Part shown: piece after piece, positions 32,712-41,753 of the stretch
How the letters are laid out: each line of letters starts with the position of its first letter
Numbering within the stretch: position 1 is the first letter of the stretch
DNA from: Carboxylicivirga taeanensis
Lineage (GTDB): Bacteria > Bacteroidota > Bacteroidia > Bacteroidales > Marinilabiliaceae
Assembly (NCBI RefSeq): GCF_051851475.1
Contig: NZ_JBPUSJ010000003.1
Coordinates: 248,001 to 312,000, forward strand
Length of the DNA: 64,000 nt
Direction: 5' to 3'
Position numbers and translations under genes: made by a program
Notes under the pieces: generated by a model
What the model saw: only the letters and a program-made list of their open reading frames with translations
The model's database searches: none
Told to the model about the DNA's origin: nothing

Positions 32712-32838
32712 AACCTTTCAATTTGGATGCTAAAGATACTATTTTGCATTAAAGCCTCCCTGCAGACATTTGGCTTTTCGCGAAAATACAGCTAATATTG
32801 TGTGAGCTCATTTCAAACTACGTCGTAAATTATTTATC

Positions 32839-33177
32839 ATGCCTTACAAAGAGCAAAAAATTGAGAGGTTGTTCTATTCCATAGGTGAGGTGGCCGAGAT
32901 GTTTAATGTGAACACATCGCTCATTCGCTTCTGGGAAAAGGAGTTTGACATCATCAAGCCACATAAAAACAAAAAAGGCAACCGCCTGTTTACACCTAAG
33001 GATGTGGAAAACTTCCACTTGATTTTTCATTTGGTGAAAGAGAAAGGCATGACTTTAAAGGGAGCTCAAAAAAAGCTCAAAGAAAATCATGATGATACCG
33101 TCAATAACTTTGAAGTAGTATCCAAACTCAAGGATATAAGAGCATTATTGGTGGAAATACGGGATAACATAGATTAA
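32839..33177 (+). CDS. MerR family transcriptional regulator
   Basis: 112-residue regulator with a MerR winged helix (LFYSIGEVAEMFNVNTSLIRFWEKEF, then KGNRLFTPKDVENFHLIFHLVKEKGMTLKGAQ) and a short coiled-coil tail. There is no effector-binding C-terminal domain or metal-binding cysteines, like the short MerR proteins common beside Nif3 genes in this phylum. The nif3-like gene starts 10 bp downstream. Confidence 0.92.
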   Translation: MPYKEQKIERLFYSIGEVAEMFNVNTSLIRFWEKEFDIIKPHKNKKGNRLFTPKDVENFHLIFHLVKEKGMTLKGAQKKLKENHDDTVNNFEVVSKLKDIRALLVEIRDNID

Positions 33178-33187
33178 GAAATTTAAC

Positions 33188-34282
33188 GTGCAGATTCAGG
33201 AAATTATAAATGAACTGGAAAAGTTCGCCCCAGCCGCATTAAAGGAAGACTTTGATAATGTTGGCTTATTGGTTGGTAATGCCTCCACTGAAGCAAGGGG
33301 CGTGCTGATAACACTCGATATTACCGAAAAAGTAGTAGATGAGGCCATTGAAAAGGGCTGCAACCTGGTGGTCGCACACCATCCGATCATGCTGTCGGGA
33401 CTAAAAAAGATAAACGGACGCAACGCCACCGAACGAATTGTTATTAAGGCTATTCAGCACAACATTGCACTCTATGCCTCTCACACCAATGCCGACTCGG
33501 TGCAGAATGGCGTGAGCGGCCGTATGTGCGAAAAACTAGGCCTTGAAAATTGTAAGATATTAGCTCCCAAAAAAGCAAGCTTGCTTAAGCTGGTCACTTT
33601 TGTGCCCCTCGAGCAGGCCGATAAAGTACGTGCAGCTCTTTTTGAAGCAGGAGCCGGACAAATAGGCAACTACGATGCCTGCAGTTATAACCTGACAGGC
33701 GAAGGAACGTTTAGAGCGGGTGATAACACCAACCCATTTATTGGTGAAATAGGTGAAATACACTGTGAAGCCGAGGTCAGAATCGAAACTATTTTACCCG
33801 ACTTTTTGAAGGGAAAAGTAGTGCGTGCTTTACTAAAAGCCCATCCCTATGAGGAAGTAGCCTATGATCTCTACCCGCTGGCTAATGAATGGCATACGAC
33901 CGGAATTGGTATGGTGGGCGACCTGCCTAATGAGCTGGATGAAGCCACATTTCTTAACCGGGTCAAAAACACATTTAAAGCCAAATGTGTGCGGTACACC
34001 ACTCTATTGAGAAAACCTGTGAAACGTGTCGCCGTGTGTGGCGGTTCGGGCAGCTTTTTGTTAGGCAAAGCCATTGCCGAACAAGCCGATGTTTTCATCA
34101 CAGGTGATTTTAAGTACCACCAGTTTGCCGATGCCGAAGAGCAAATTTTAATTGCTGATATCGGACATTTTGAGAGCGAACAATACACTAAAGAAGTTTT
34201 TTTTGAGTTACTTACAAAAAAATTCTCTAATTTTGCAATCCATTTATCAAACGTGAATACCAATCCCGTAAATTATTTATAA
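33188..34282 (+). CDS. Nif3-like dinuclear metal centre protein
   Basis: A GTP cyclohydrolase I type 2/NIF3 family protein, probably forming a toroidal hexamer; biochemical role unsettled. 364 residues with a GTG start. Metal ligands are visible: VAHHPIMLSGLKK, YASHTNADSVQNG and, near the C-terminus, GDFKYHQFADA and DIGHFESEQY. The middle third (about 130-235) is the PII-like insertion found in longer members. Sits between the MerR and zinc-ribbon genes, a recurrent trio. Confidence 0.92.
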   Translation: MQIQEIINELEKFAPAALKEDFDNVGLLVGNASTEARGVLITLDITEKVVDEAIEKGCNLVVAHHPIMLSGLKKINGRNATERIVIKAIQHNIALYASHTNADSVQNGVSGRMCEKLGLENCKILAPKKASLLKLVTFVPLEQADKVRAALFEAGAGQIGNYDACSYNLTGEGTFRAGDNTNPFIGEIGEIHCEAEVRIETILPDFLKGKVVRALLKAHPYEEVAYDLYPLANEWHTTGIGMVGDLPNELDEATFLNRVKNTFKAKCVRYTTLLRKPVKRVAVCGGSGSFLLGKAIAEQADVFITGDFKYHQFADAEEQILIADIGHFESEQYTKEVFFELLTKKFSNFAIHLSNVNTNPVNYL

Positions 34283-34286
34283 CAGC

Positions 34287-35051
34287 ATGGCAACAGATTC
34301 AAAAGCAAATGCACCAGAAATGACGGTAGAGGAAAGATTAAAAGCTCTTTATGACCTTCAGACAGTGGAGTCGTCAATCGACAAGATTCGTACGCTAAGA
34401 GGAGAACTTCCTTTGGAAGTGCAGGATTTGGAGGATGAGATCGAAGGGCTTGAAACCCGTATGGCCAACCTTGATGGGGAGGTTAAGAAATTAAATGACG
34501 CCATCCTGAGTAAGAAAAACGAGATTAAAGAAGCTGACCTTTTAATTAAGAAATACGAGGCCCAGCAAGGGAATGTCCGCAACAACCGTGAATTTGATTC
34601 GCTATCAAAAGAGATAGAATTCCAAAAGTTGGAGATTGAACTTTGCGAGAAGCGTATTAAAGAGTTTACAGTCGAACTTAAAAATAAGAAGGAGATTGGC
34701 GAATCATCAAGATCGCTTCTAGAAGAGCGTAAAGCCGACCTGGATGCCAAAAAGAAAGAGTTGGAAGAGATTGTTGGTGAAACACAGGTTGAAGAAGAGC
34801 GCCTGATTGAAAAGTCGGCTCAAATCATCAACACAATTCCTGAGCGCCTGCAGGTGGCCTTCAAACGCATCCGTAAAAATGCACGCAATGGCCTGGCCGT
34901 TGTAACGGTTGAGCGTGATGCCTGTGGTGGATGTTTTAACAAAATCCCACCTCAGCGTCAGATGGACATCGCTTCGCGCAAAAAAATTATTGTATGTGAG
35001 TACTGTGGCCGCATTTTGGTTGACGGTGCCATGGGCGATAGCGAAGAGTAA
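34287..35051 (+). CDS. Coiled-coil protein with C-terminal C4 zinc ribbon
   Basis: 254 residues: a long antiparallel coiled coil (about 12-195, heptads rich in Glu, Lys, Leu) followed by a zinc ribbon C-G-G-C...C-E-Y-C (CGGCFNKIPPQ and VCEYCGRILV). This is the DUF164-type family next to Nif3 in many genomes; distant relatives such as chlamydial CdsZ suggest nucleic-acid or secretion-related roles, but the function here is unknown. 4 bp after nif3, so translationally linked. Terminator at 35076-35103. Confidence 0.88.
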   Translation: MATDSKANAPEMTVEERLKALYDLQTVESSIDKIRTLRGELPLEVQDLEDEIEGLETRMANLDGEVKKLNDAILSKKNEIKEADLLIKKYEAQQGNVRNNREFDSLSKEIEFQKLEIELCEKRIKEFTVELKNKKEIGESSRSLLEERKADLDAKKKELEEIVGETQVEEERLIEKSAQIINTIPERLQVAFKRIRKNARNGLAVVTVERDACGGCFNKIPPQRQMDIASRKKIIVCEYCGRILVDGAMGDSEE

Positions 35052-35075
35052 GCACTTTCTGATAAAAAATAATAG

Positions 35076-35103
35076 ACAGCCGGACACGTTCCGGCTGTTT
35101 TTG
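35076..35103 (+). terminator. Terminator after the zinc-ribbon gene
   Basis: ACAGCCGG (35076-35083) pairs with CCGGCTGT (35091-35098), then TTTTT. Confidence 0.9.
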
Positions 35104-35139
35104 TTGGGAGCTTTTGCTATTTTTAAACAAAACTATAGC

Positions 35140-36591
35140 ATGAAACGAAACCTGATCCTGAGCGCCTTCTTGCTAGCCCTGTTAACATTGCAGGCTCCTG
35201 CACAGGAAAAGGCTTTTTTATCCGCTCAAGGCCAGCAGCAATTATGGCAGATATATCAGACACCGTTAGCTGCAAAACAATCTAATTTTTCCTCTCAAAT
35301 ATCTTCCATTGAACAGGAATACCTGCGATTATACAGCTTATTTATCGCCTATCAGGCCTCTGAAGAAAAAATCCTGGCCGACCAATTCTTCAACGGCTTA
35401 GATCAATTTGAAAAAGCCTTTGAAACAGATGATCGTTTCAAGCTGATGCTCACTACCCTGTTGATTCAGCAAAGTCTTATTAACTGGAATAATGAAGCTT
35501 TTAGCGATGGGTTAGTCTCGTTCTATAAGGCTCATCGCCTCTTTACCAAAACCGACAGTACCGATTTTACAGATAACCATCAAAAACTTAAGGGTATTTT
35601 CAGAGTGTTTTTCAAACAGATACCCGAACAATATCAGTTCTGGACCTCCTTATTCGGTTTAAATTGCGATGCCAGCGATGGTCTTACACTGCTAAAGAAG
35701 CATATTAATAACTGCCACCTCCGAAAAGGCGAATTGGAGGAAGCGCTCGTTCTTTATAGCTATTGCCTTCTTAAATTCGGTAATCCCACACATAAAGAGG
35801 TTATGGAGTTGATGGACACTTCAAAAGGCAATCCTTCTCCCATTCTGGCATTTACAGTAAGCTCGCTGGCTGTTCAGCAGCAGATGGCAAGCAGTGGCAT
35901 TAAGTACCTTCATGCTTTACCAGACAGCATCTATCCTAAATTTCCATTACTCTATTACAATAAAGGCCGCCTTCAGCTCAACCAGTTGAATAAAAAGTCC
36001 TTGGAGAGCCTGCAAGCATTCCGAACATCCTTCAGCGGCCAATCCTTCCAAACTGATGCTTTATTGCGAAGGGCGTGGTGGCATCATATCCATCAGAATA
36101 CCCAGCAACGCGACAGTATAACAAATCAAATACTGCAACAAAAACGTCTGCCAACCTCCAATGACAAGCAAGCAGTAAAAGAGGCCCCTGCATTAAAAAC
36201 AGAGCCGGCTGGTTTGCTGAAAGCACGCCTGCTATTTGACGGTGGTGACTTTGAGCAAGCCCACCAACTCATGCTAGCCATCGATATTCATTCATTAAGC
36301 ACCTATTATCATCCCGAATACCACTACCGGCTCGGACGCATCAGTCACGCGCTAAATAAGCCCCAAATGGCCTTAAACAATTACCGCACTGTGATTGAGC
36401 TGTGCCAATCGGATAAGCGCTATATTGGCCCCTATGCGGCTTTAGAGGCAGCCTCCATTACCATTGAATTGCAGCAAGTGCAAGCGGCCAAAAACTACCT
36501 TCGCCAAGCTTCAGAGCTAAACAATGGTCAGTACAAGAGTGATATCAAAAACAAAATTTCTGCCCTCTCGCTATTAATTGATCCACAGTAG
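35140..36591 (+). CDS. Exported TPR-like protein
   Basis: No specific function. 483 residues with a signal peptide (MKRNLILSAFLLALLTLQAPAQ) and then all-helical repeats. The C-terminal part has recognisable TPR units: DGGDFEQAHQLMLAIDI, YHYRLGRISHALNKPQMALNNYRTVIEL and AALEAASITIELQQVQAAKNYLRQASEL. The frame is open back to 34909, but that part overlaps the zinc-ribbon gene and its terminator, so the ATG at 35140 is preferred. Convergent with hutU. Confidence 0.82.
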   Translation: MKRNLILSAFLLALLTLQAPAQEKAFLSAQGQQQLWQIYQTPLAAKQSNFSSQISSIEQEYLRLYSLFIAYQASEEKILADQFFNGLDQFEKAFETDDRFKLMLTTLLIQQSLINWNNEAFSDGLVSFYKAHRLFTKTDSTDFTDNHQKLKGIFRVFFKQIPEQYQFWTSLFGLNCDASDGLTLLKKHINNCHLRKGELEEALVLYSYCLLKFGNPTHKEVMELMDTSKGNPSPILAFTVSSLAVQQQMASSGIKYLHALPDSIYPKFPLLYYNKGRLQLNQLNKKSLESLQAFRTSFSGQSFQTDALLRRAWWHHIHQNTQQRDSITNQILQQKRLPTSNDKQAVKEAPALKTEPAGLLKARLLFDGGDFEQAHQLMLAIDIHSLSTYYHPEYHYRLGRISHALNKPQMALNNYRTVIELCQSDKRYIGPYAALEAASITIELQQVQAAKNYLRQASELNNGQYKSDIKNKISALSLLIDPQ

Positions 36592-36592
36592 C

Positions 36593-36621
36593 AAAAAAAG
36601 GGCCTGCCCCACGGCAAGCCC
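36593..36621 (-). terminator. Terminator after hutU
   Basis: On the minus strand GGGCTTGCC pairs with GGCAGGCCC (one G-U pair) over a 4-nt loop, then seven T residues. Confidence 0.88.
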
Positions 36622-36649
36622 AACACAATTATAGTAAGCTAAACGAATC

Positions 36650-38656
36650 CTAGAATAAGCTGTCGATGAACTTATCGTCCGTCAGATTAGGTATAGTAAC
36701 CTTTAACTGAGGATTAGCCTCCATCGCCCGTTGAATGGCAAAAATGGCTCCTTCGTTACGGGCCCAGCTGCGACGGGAAATTCCGTTGTTCACATCCCAG
36801 AAAAGCATGTTGGTCAGTCGACGGTGTGCATCATCAGAGCCATCGAGCACCATGCCAAAACCGCCGTTGATTACTTCGCCCCATCCTACGCCGCCACCAT
36901 TGTGAATTGACACCCAGGTAGCACCGCGGAACGAATCCCCAATCACATTTTGAACTGCCATATCGGCTGTAAAACGCGAACCGTCATAAATGTTCGATGT
37001 TTCGCGGTAAGGACTATCGGTCCCCGACACATCGTGGTGGTCACGGCCCAATACAACAGGTGCTGAGATACGTCCTTCGGCAATGGCTTTGTTAAAGGCT
37101 GCCGCAATGCGCATACGCCCTTCGCCATCGGCGTACAAGATGCGTGCCTGAGACCCAACTACCATTTTATTTTTGCCTGCTTCTTTAATCCAGTGGATGT
37201 TATCCGCCATTTGCTGCTGAATCTCAACAGGTGATTCCTTCTTCAACTCTTCCAACACTTCGGTAGCAATCTGATCGGTCGTTTCCAGATCTTTTGGGTC
37301 GTTGCTGGCACATACCCAACGGAAAGGACCAAACCCATAATCGAAACACATTGGCCCCATAATATCCTGAACGTAAGACGGGTATTTAAAATCGCCTTTC
37401 TGATCCAGAATATCGGCTCCTGCGCGGCTCGACTCCAATAGGAAAGCATTGCCATAATCAAAAAAGTACATGCCGTTATCGGTGCACTTATTAACCGCCG
37501 CCACATGACGACGCAAACTTTCCTGTACTTTCTCTTTAAATAAGTCCGGATCTTCAGCCATCAGTCTATTCGACTCTTCGAACGACAAGCCTACCGGATA
37601 ATATCCGCCTGCCCATGGGTTGTGCAATGAAGTCTGGTCGGACCCCAAGTCCACTTTTATACCTTCTTCGGCAAACTTTTCCCAAACATCCACTACATTA
37701 CCCTGATAAGCGATGGACACCACTTCCTTGCCTGCTTTTGCCTTTTCAACGCGAGCTACCAGTTCATCTAAATCTTCAATTACCTCATCGACCCAACCTT
37801 GCGAATGACGGGTATGTGTGGCCTTTGGATTCACTTCGGCGGTGATGCTGATGCATCCGGCAATGTTGCCCGCTTTGGGCTGAGCCCCTGACATTCCGCC
37901 CAGTCCGGCTGTCACAAACAGCTTACCGGCTAAATCAGATTTACCTCCCGAAATCTTACGTCCGGCATTTAACACCGTAATCGTGGTTCCGTGTACAATT
38001 CCCTGCGGACCAATGTACATAAACGATCCGGCCGTCATCTGACCATATTGTGTAACACCTAAGGCATTGAAACGCTCCCAGTCGTCCGGCTTGGAATAGT
38101 TAGGAATCATCATTCCGTTGGTTACCACCACGCGAGGTGCATCCTTGTGCGATGGGTACAAACCCATAGGATGACCCGAATACATCACTAAAGTTTGCTC
38201 ATCAGTCATGGTTGCCAGATACTGCATGCACAAGCGGTATTGCGCCCAGTTTTGGAAAACGGCTCCGTTACCTCCGTAGGTAATCAGTTCGTGCGGGTGC
38301 TGCGCCACTGCATAATCCAGGTTATTTTGAATCATTAGCATGATAGCAGCCGCCTGCTTCGATTGATGAGGAAACTGATCGAGGTGGCGGGCCTTCATCT
38401 CATAATCGGGGCGCAAGCGATACATATAAATCCGACCATAAGTATTGAGCTCCTGTAAAAACTCAGGTGCCAGCTCAGCATGGTGGGTCTCCGGAAAATA
38501 TCGTAACGCATTCTTAAGCGCCAGTTTTTTCTCGTCTGCTGATAAAATCTCCTTCCGCTTAGGCGCATGGTTAATATTAGGGTCATAAGCCTTAGGAGCT
38601 GGCAACACTTCAGGAATTCCTTCTAAAATAGCTGCCTGAAAAGCTTGTATATCCAT
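36650..38656 (-). CDS. hutU: Urocanate hydratase
   Basis: Converts urocanate to imidazolonepropionate in histidine degradation using tightly bound NAD+. At 668 residues it is about 100 longer than the Pseudomonas/Bacillus enzyme, as in other Bacteroidetes. Conserved stretches include ELITYGGNGAVFQNWAQYRL, VMYSGHPMGLYPS, VTAGLGGMSGAQPKA (NAD region), DQTSLHNPWAGGYYPVG, MCFDYGFGPFRWVC and RDHHDVSGTDSPYRETSNI. hutG lies 14 kb to the right on the other strand, so the pathway genes are not in one operon here; hutH and hutI are not in the window. Confidence 0.96.
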   Translation of the reverse strand: MDIQAFQAAILEGIPEVLPAPKAYDPNINHAPKRKEILSADEKKLALKNALRYFPETHHAELAPEFLQELNTYGRIYMYRLRPDYEMKARHLDQFPHQSKQAAAIMLMIQNNLDYAVAQHPHELITYGGNGAVFQNWAQYRLCMQYLATMTDEQTLVMYSGHPMGLYPSHKDAPRVVVTNGMMIPNYSKPDDWERFNALGVTQYGQMTAGSFMYIGPQGIVHGTTITVLNAGRKISGGKSDLAGKLFVTAGLGGMSGAQPKAGNIAGCISITAEVNPKATHTRHSQGWVDEVIEDLDELVARVEKAKAGKEVVSIAYQGNVVDVWEKFAEEGIKVDLGSDQTSLHNPWAGGYYPVGLSFEESNRLMAEDPDLFKEKVQESLRRHVAAVNKCTDNGMYFFDYGNAFLLESSRAGADILDQKGDFKYPSYVQDIMGPMCFDYGFGPFRWVCASNDPKDLETTDQIATEVLEELKKESPVEIQQQMADNIHWIKEAGKNKMVVGSQARILYADGEGRMRIAAAFNKAIAEGRISAPVVLGRDHHDVSGTDSPYRETSNIYDGSRFTADMAVQNVIGDSFRGATWVSIHNGGGVGWGEVINGGFGMVLDGSDDAHRRLTNMLFWDVNNGISRRSWARNEGAIFAIQRAMEANPQLKVTIPNLTDDKFIDSLF

Positions 38657-38745
38657 AGGTAGTAAGTTTTATTTTTCGATTTAGAGCGAAATTACAACCA
38701 TATTGAGCTTATATACATGACAAAAGGCAAATTGAGTAAAATCAG

Positions 38746-38776
38746 GTTTTGAAAAAGCTGACAGCTTTTTCAAAAC
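38746..38776. repeat. 31-bp perfect palindrome between hutU and pepP
   Basis: GTTTTGAAAAAGCTG (38746-38760), one base, CAGCTTTTTCAAAAC (38762-38776): a perfect inverted repeat with 15-bp arms. It lies 90 bp upstream of hutU and 136 bp upstream of pepP. It could be a regulator-binding site, a bidirectional terminator protecting divergent genes, or a structured leader. Confidence 0.7.
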
Positions 38777-38911
38777 TATACACCATTAAGCTTCAAATAA
38801 ACAATATACTCACAACGAAGGGTTAACACCAGAATACCAAGGTGACAATTATCGTTTCTGTTTATTTTTAAAAACTGTATATTGAAATCCAATTTCAAAA
38901 AACCAACTAAT

Positions 38912-40309
38912 ATGTTTTCAAAAGAGACGTACATCAATAGACGAAAAAGGCTGCAACAAAAAGTGCAGTCGGGATTAATTTTGATGTTGGGAAATACCGA
39001 TGTTCCCATGAACTACAAGGACAATGTTTATCATTTCCGTCAGGATAGTACTTTCTTGTATTTCTTTGGCATTGACCTGCAAGACCACGCAGCCGTTATA
39101 GATATTGATAATAATAAAGAGTATTTATTTGGTGATGATATTTCATTGGGTCACATCATCTGGATGGGTCCACAACCAACTATGGCAGAGAAAGCTGCTT
39201 CGGTTGGTGTTGAAAATACGCGCCCCATGGCTGATTTGGCAACTATGATTGCTGATGCGCTGAAAGCAGGTCGTCCGGTGCATTTCAATCCGCCTTACCG
39301 AGGTGAAAATATCATGTGGCTCGCAGATCTGTTAGGCTGTCGCCATAACGAAGTACAAAGCAAAACATCGCTGGAGCTCACCAAGGCCTGTATTGAGATT
39401 CGCTCAATTAAAGAACCTTGCGAAATTGAAGAAATGGAACGCCATATGGCCGTGGCCTACCAGATGCATACCACTGCAATGCGCATGGCACAGGACGGCG
39501 TTACTGAACAGGCTATTACCGGGGCGATGGAAGGCATCTCCATGAGTGGAGGCGGTATGGTATCGTTCCCTATTATTTGCAGTAAACGAGGTGAAACCCT
39601 GCATAACCACGACCACAGTAATACCCTGCGAACTGGCGATCTATTATTGGTGGATGGCGGTAGCGAATCACCTCTGCACTATGCCACCGATCATACACGT
39701 ACCTCTCCTGTGGGTGGCCGATTCACACAACGCCAGAAGGAGATTTACCAAATCGTGGTCGATGCCAACAACATTAGCCGCGAGGCCACCAAGCCGGGTG
39801 TAACCTATAAAGAAGCTCACCTGGTAGCTGCACGCGTTATTGCCTCAGGACTCAAAGACCTTGGCCTGATGAAAGGTGACGTAGATGAAGCAGTGGCAGC
39901 AGGTGCACACGCCATGTTCTTCCCACATGGATTGGGCCATATGATTGGTTTGGATGTGCACGATATGGAAGATTACAACGATACCTTGGTTGGTTACATG
40001 GACGAGATGGAACGAAGCTCTCAGTTTGGCTTATCCGCACTTCGCTTAGGCCGCACGCTGCAGCCCGGCTTCTGTGTTACCAATGAGCCAGGCATCTACT
40101 TTATTCCGGCATTAATCGACACGTGGAAAGCGGAGAAAAAACACACTGAGTTTATCAACTACGATAAAGTAGAATCTTACAAAGACTTTGGTGGTGTGCG
40201 CTTAGAAGATGACATCCTGGTAACAGAAGATGGCTGCCGTATCTTAGGCGAACGCATTCCTATTACTGTGGAAGAGGTTGAAGCCACCGTTCGTGAAGGA
40301 AAGAAATAG
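38912..40309 (+). CDS. pepP: Xaa-Pro aminopeptidase (M24B family)
   Basis: Removes N-terminal residues preceding proline; cytoplasmic dinuclear metallopeptidase. 465 residues: an N-terminal AMP_N domain (about 1-135, RRKRLQQKVQSGLILMLGN) and the pita-bread catalytic domain. Metal ligands: Asp pair in LLLVDGGSES and YATDHTRTSPVG, His in FFPHGLGHMIGLDVHD, Glu in TNEPGIYFI and Glu in GGVRLEDDILV. The ATG at 38912 (MFSKETYINRRKRL) fits the family better than an in-frame TTG ten codons earlier. Followed by a palindromic repeat. Confidence 0.94.
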   Translation: MFSKETYINRRKRLQQKVQSGLILMLGNTDVPMNYKDNVYHFRQDSTFLYFFGIDLQDHAAVIDIDNNKEYLFGDDISLGHIIWMGPQPTMAEKAASVGVENTRPMADLATMIADALKAGRPVHFNPPYRGENIMWLADLLGCRHNEVQSKTSLELTKACIEIRSIKEPCEIEEMERHMAVAYQMHTTAMRMAQDGVTEQAITGAMEGISMSGGGMVSFPIICSKRGETLHNHDHSNTLRTGDLLLVDGGSESPLHYATDHTRTSPVGGRFTQRQKEIYQIVVDANNISREATKPGVTYKEAHLVAARVIASGLKDLGLMKGDVDEAVAAGAHAMFFPHGLGHMIGLDVHDMEDYNDTLVGYMDEMERSSQFGLSALRLGRTLQPGFCVTNEPGIYFIPALIDTWKAEKKHTEFINYDKVESYKDFGGVRLEDDILVTEDGCRILGERIPITVEEVEATVREGKK

Positions 40310-40321
40310 TTTATAGAATTA

Positions 40322-40360
40322 GTCGGAGGTCAGTAGTATAATGGACTACTGACCTCTGAC
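40322..40360. repeat. REP-like palindrome, copy 2
   Basis: GAGGTCAGTAGT (40326-40337) and ACTACTGACCTC (40345-40356) are perfect 12-bp arms with a 7-nt loop, extended by GTC/GAC outside. The core matches copy 1 at 29556-29615. Both copies lie just after a gene and before the next in the same orientation. Confidence 0.72.
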
Positions 40361-40393
40361 CATCAAAAGATGAATCGTTTTTAAAAGTAAATC

Positions 40394-41500
40394 ATGAAGA
40401 AATTACAACTACTATTTTTAGCTACGGCAATAGCGATTGGAACTGTAGCACAAGAAGAACAAAAAAGCACCATCGAGTTTACCCCGGTGCACGATATTAC
40501 AACTACGGCAGTTAAAAGCCAGGACCGCACAGGCACCTGCTGGTCGTACAGCACCACCTCATTTGTCGAAACAGAGATCATCCGTTTAGGTGGTCCCGAA
40601 CTGGATCTGTCGGAAATGTACTTTGTACGCTACGTCTATCCTGAGAAAGCGCGTTTATATGTGATGGCCCACGGCAAAGGAAACTTCAGTGAAGGTGGTC
40701 AGGCGCATGATGTAATAAATGTTATTCGCCAGCATGGTATTGCCACAGAAGCAGCCTACCCGGGGCGCCGCGATGTATCAAAACCACATAACCACTCTGA
40801 ATTAGTCTCTTCGCAGAAAGCTTTGCTTGACAATTACATTAAAGGCCGTAAAGCAGCGCCGTCACCAGTGTGGTACGAAGTGCAGGATGCTATTCTGGAT
40901 ATTTATTTGGGCGAGGTACCTGCACAAGTAGAAGGTAAAACGCCTCAGCAGTACGCTCAAGATATGAAAATCAATCCAGATGATTATGTAGAGCTCACCT
41001 CTTACACTCATCATCCTTATTACAAAGCCTTTAGCCTGGAAGTGCCCGACAACTGGAGCAACGACCAGTATTACAACCTTCCATTAAACGAGCTGATGGA
41101 AGTGATGGATAATGCTTTAGCCAATGGCTACTCCTTTGTATGGGACGGCGATGTAAGCGAAAAATTCTTCTCGCACAAATTGGGTGCTGCCATTGTGCCG
41201 GCTGATGAAGACCTGGGCTTCGCCCCACAAGAAGAAAAAATGATTACGCCCCAAGTACGCCAAGAGGCATTCTTATCGTGGCAATCAACCGACGATCACC
41301 TGATGCACATCACTGGTCTGTCGAAAGATCAAAACGGCACGCCCTACTACAAAACCAAAAACAGCTGGGGCACTGATCGCGGGGCTTATGAAGGATACCT
41401 GTACATGTCAGAAAGCTACATGCGCCTGCATACAGTGGCTATCATGGTGCATAAAGATGCGCTGCCCAAAGCCATTAAAAAGCAGTTGGGCATTAAATAA
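40394..41500 (+). CDS. Exported C1-family cysteine peptidase (aminopeptidase C/bleomycin hydrolase type)
   Basis: 368 residues with a signal peptide (MKKLQLLFLATAIAIGTVAQ), so unlike cytoplasmic PepC it is exported, probably to the periplasm. The papain-like triad is visible: Cys in QDRTGTCWSYST (about 51), His in DHLMHITGL and Asn in KTKNSWGTD. EGGQAHDVINVIRQHG and LPLNELMEVMDNAL match the bleomycin-hydrolase subgroup. It follows pepP in the same direction with a palindrome between them; both act on peptides. Confidence 0.92.
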   Translation: MKKLQLLFLATAIAIGTVAQEEQKSTIEFTPVHDITTTAVKSQDRTGTCWSYSTTSFVETEIIRLGGPELDLSEMYFVRYVYPEKARLYVMAHGKGNFSEGGQAHDVINVIRQHGIATEAAYPGRRDVSKPHNHSELVSSQKALLDNYIKGRKAAPSPVWYEVQDAILDIYLGEVPAQVEGKTPQQYAQDMKINPDDYVELTSYTHHPYYKAFSLEVPDNWSNDQYYNLPLNELMEVMDNALANGYSFVWDGDVSEKFFSHKLGAAIVPADEDLGFAPQEEKMITPQVRQEAFLSWQSTDDHLMHITGLSKDQNGTPYYKTKNSWGTDRGAYEGYLYMSESYMRLHTVAIMVHKDALPKAIKKQLGIK

Positions 41501-41527
41501 AATAGAGGACAACTCGATTAATATTTC

Positions 41528-41551
41528 AAGGTGGCTACGGCCACCTTTTTT
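41528..41551 (+). terminator. Terminator after the C1 peptidase gene
   Basis: AAGGTGGC-TACG-GCCACCTT with a UACG tetraloop, followed by T-run. Confidence 0.92.
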
Positions 41552-41699
41552 GTATCCCATCATTGATAGAACGAGTGATTACAAAGTTTGCTCTCCGCGC
41601 CCTCCATCTACTGACCTAAGAATTAATTACAGTGTCCTCGTCAGGATTCACCCGCCTTTTATTCACATTTCCCTTAACACAATCGCTCTTTGTTATAAA

Positions 41700-41724
41700 T
41701 AAAAAAGGTGACCATTAGGCCACC
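41700..41724 (-). terminator. Terminator after the M23 peptidase gene
   Basis: On the minus strand GGTGGCC-TAAT-GGTCACC (one G-U) then TTTTTTATTT. Confidence 0.82.
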
Positions 41725-41753
41725 TCTTTCTTATATATGTCAATATTCTTTTT

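Noticed and set aside
34909..35139. N-terminal extension of the TPR protein
   Set aside because: It overlaps the zinc-ribbon gene and its terminator; the ATG at 35140 starts a clear signal peptide.
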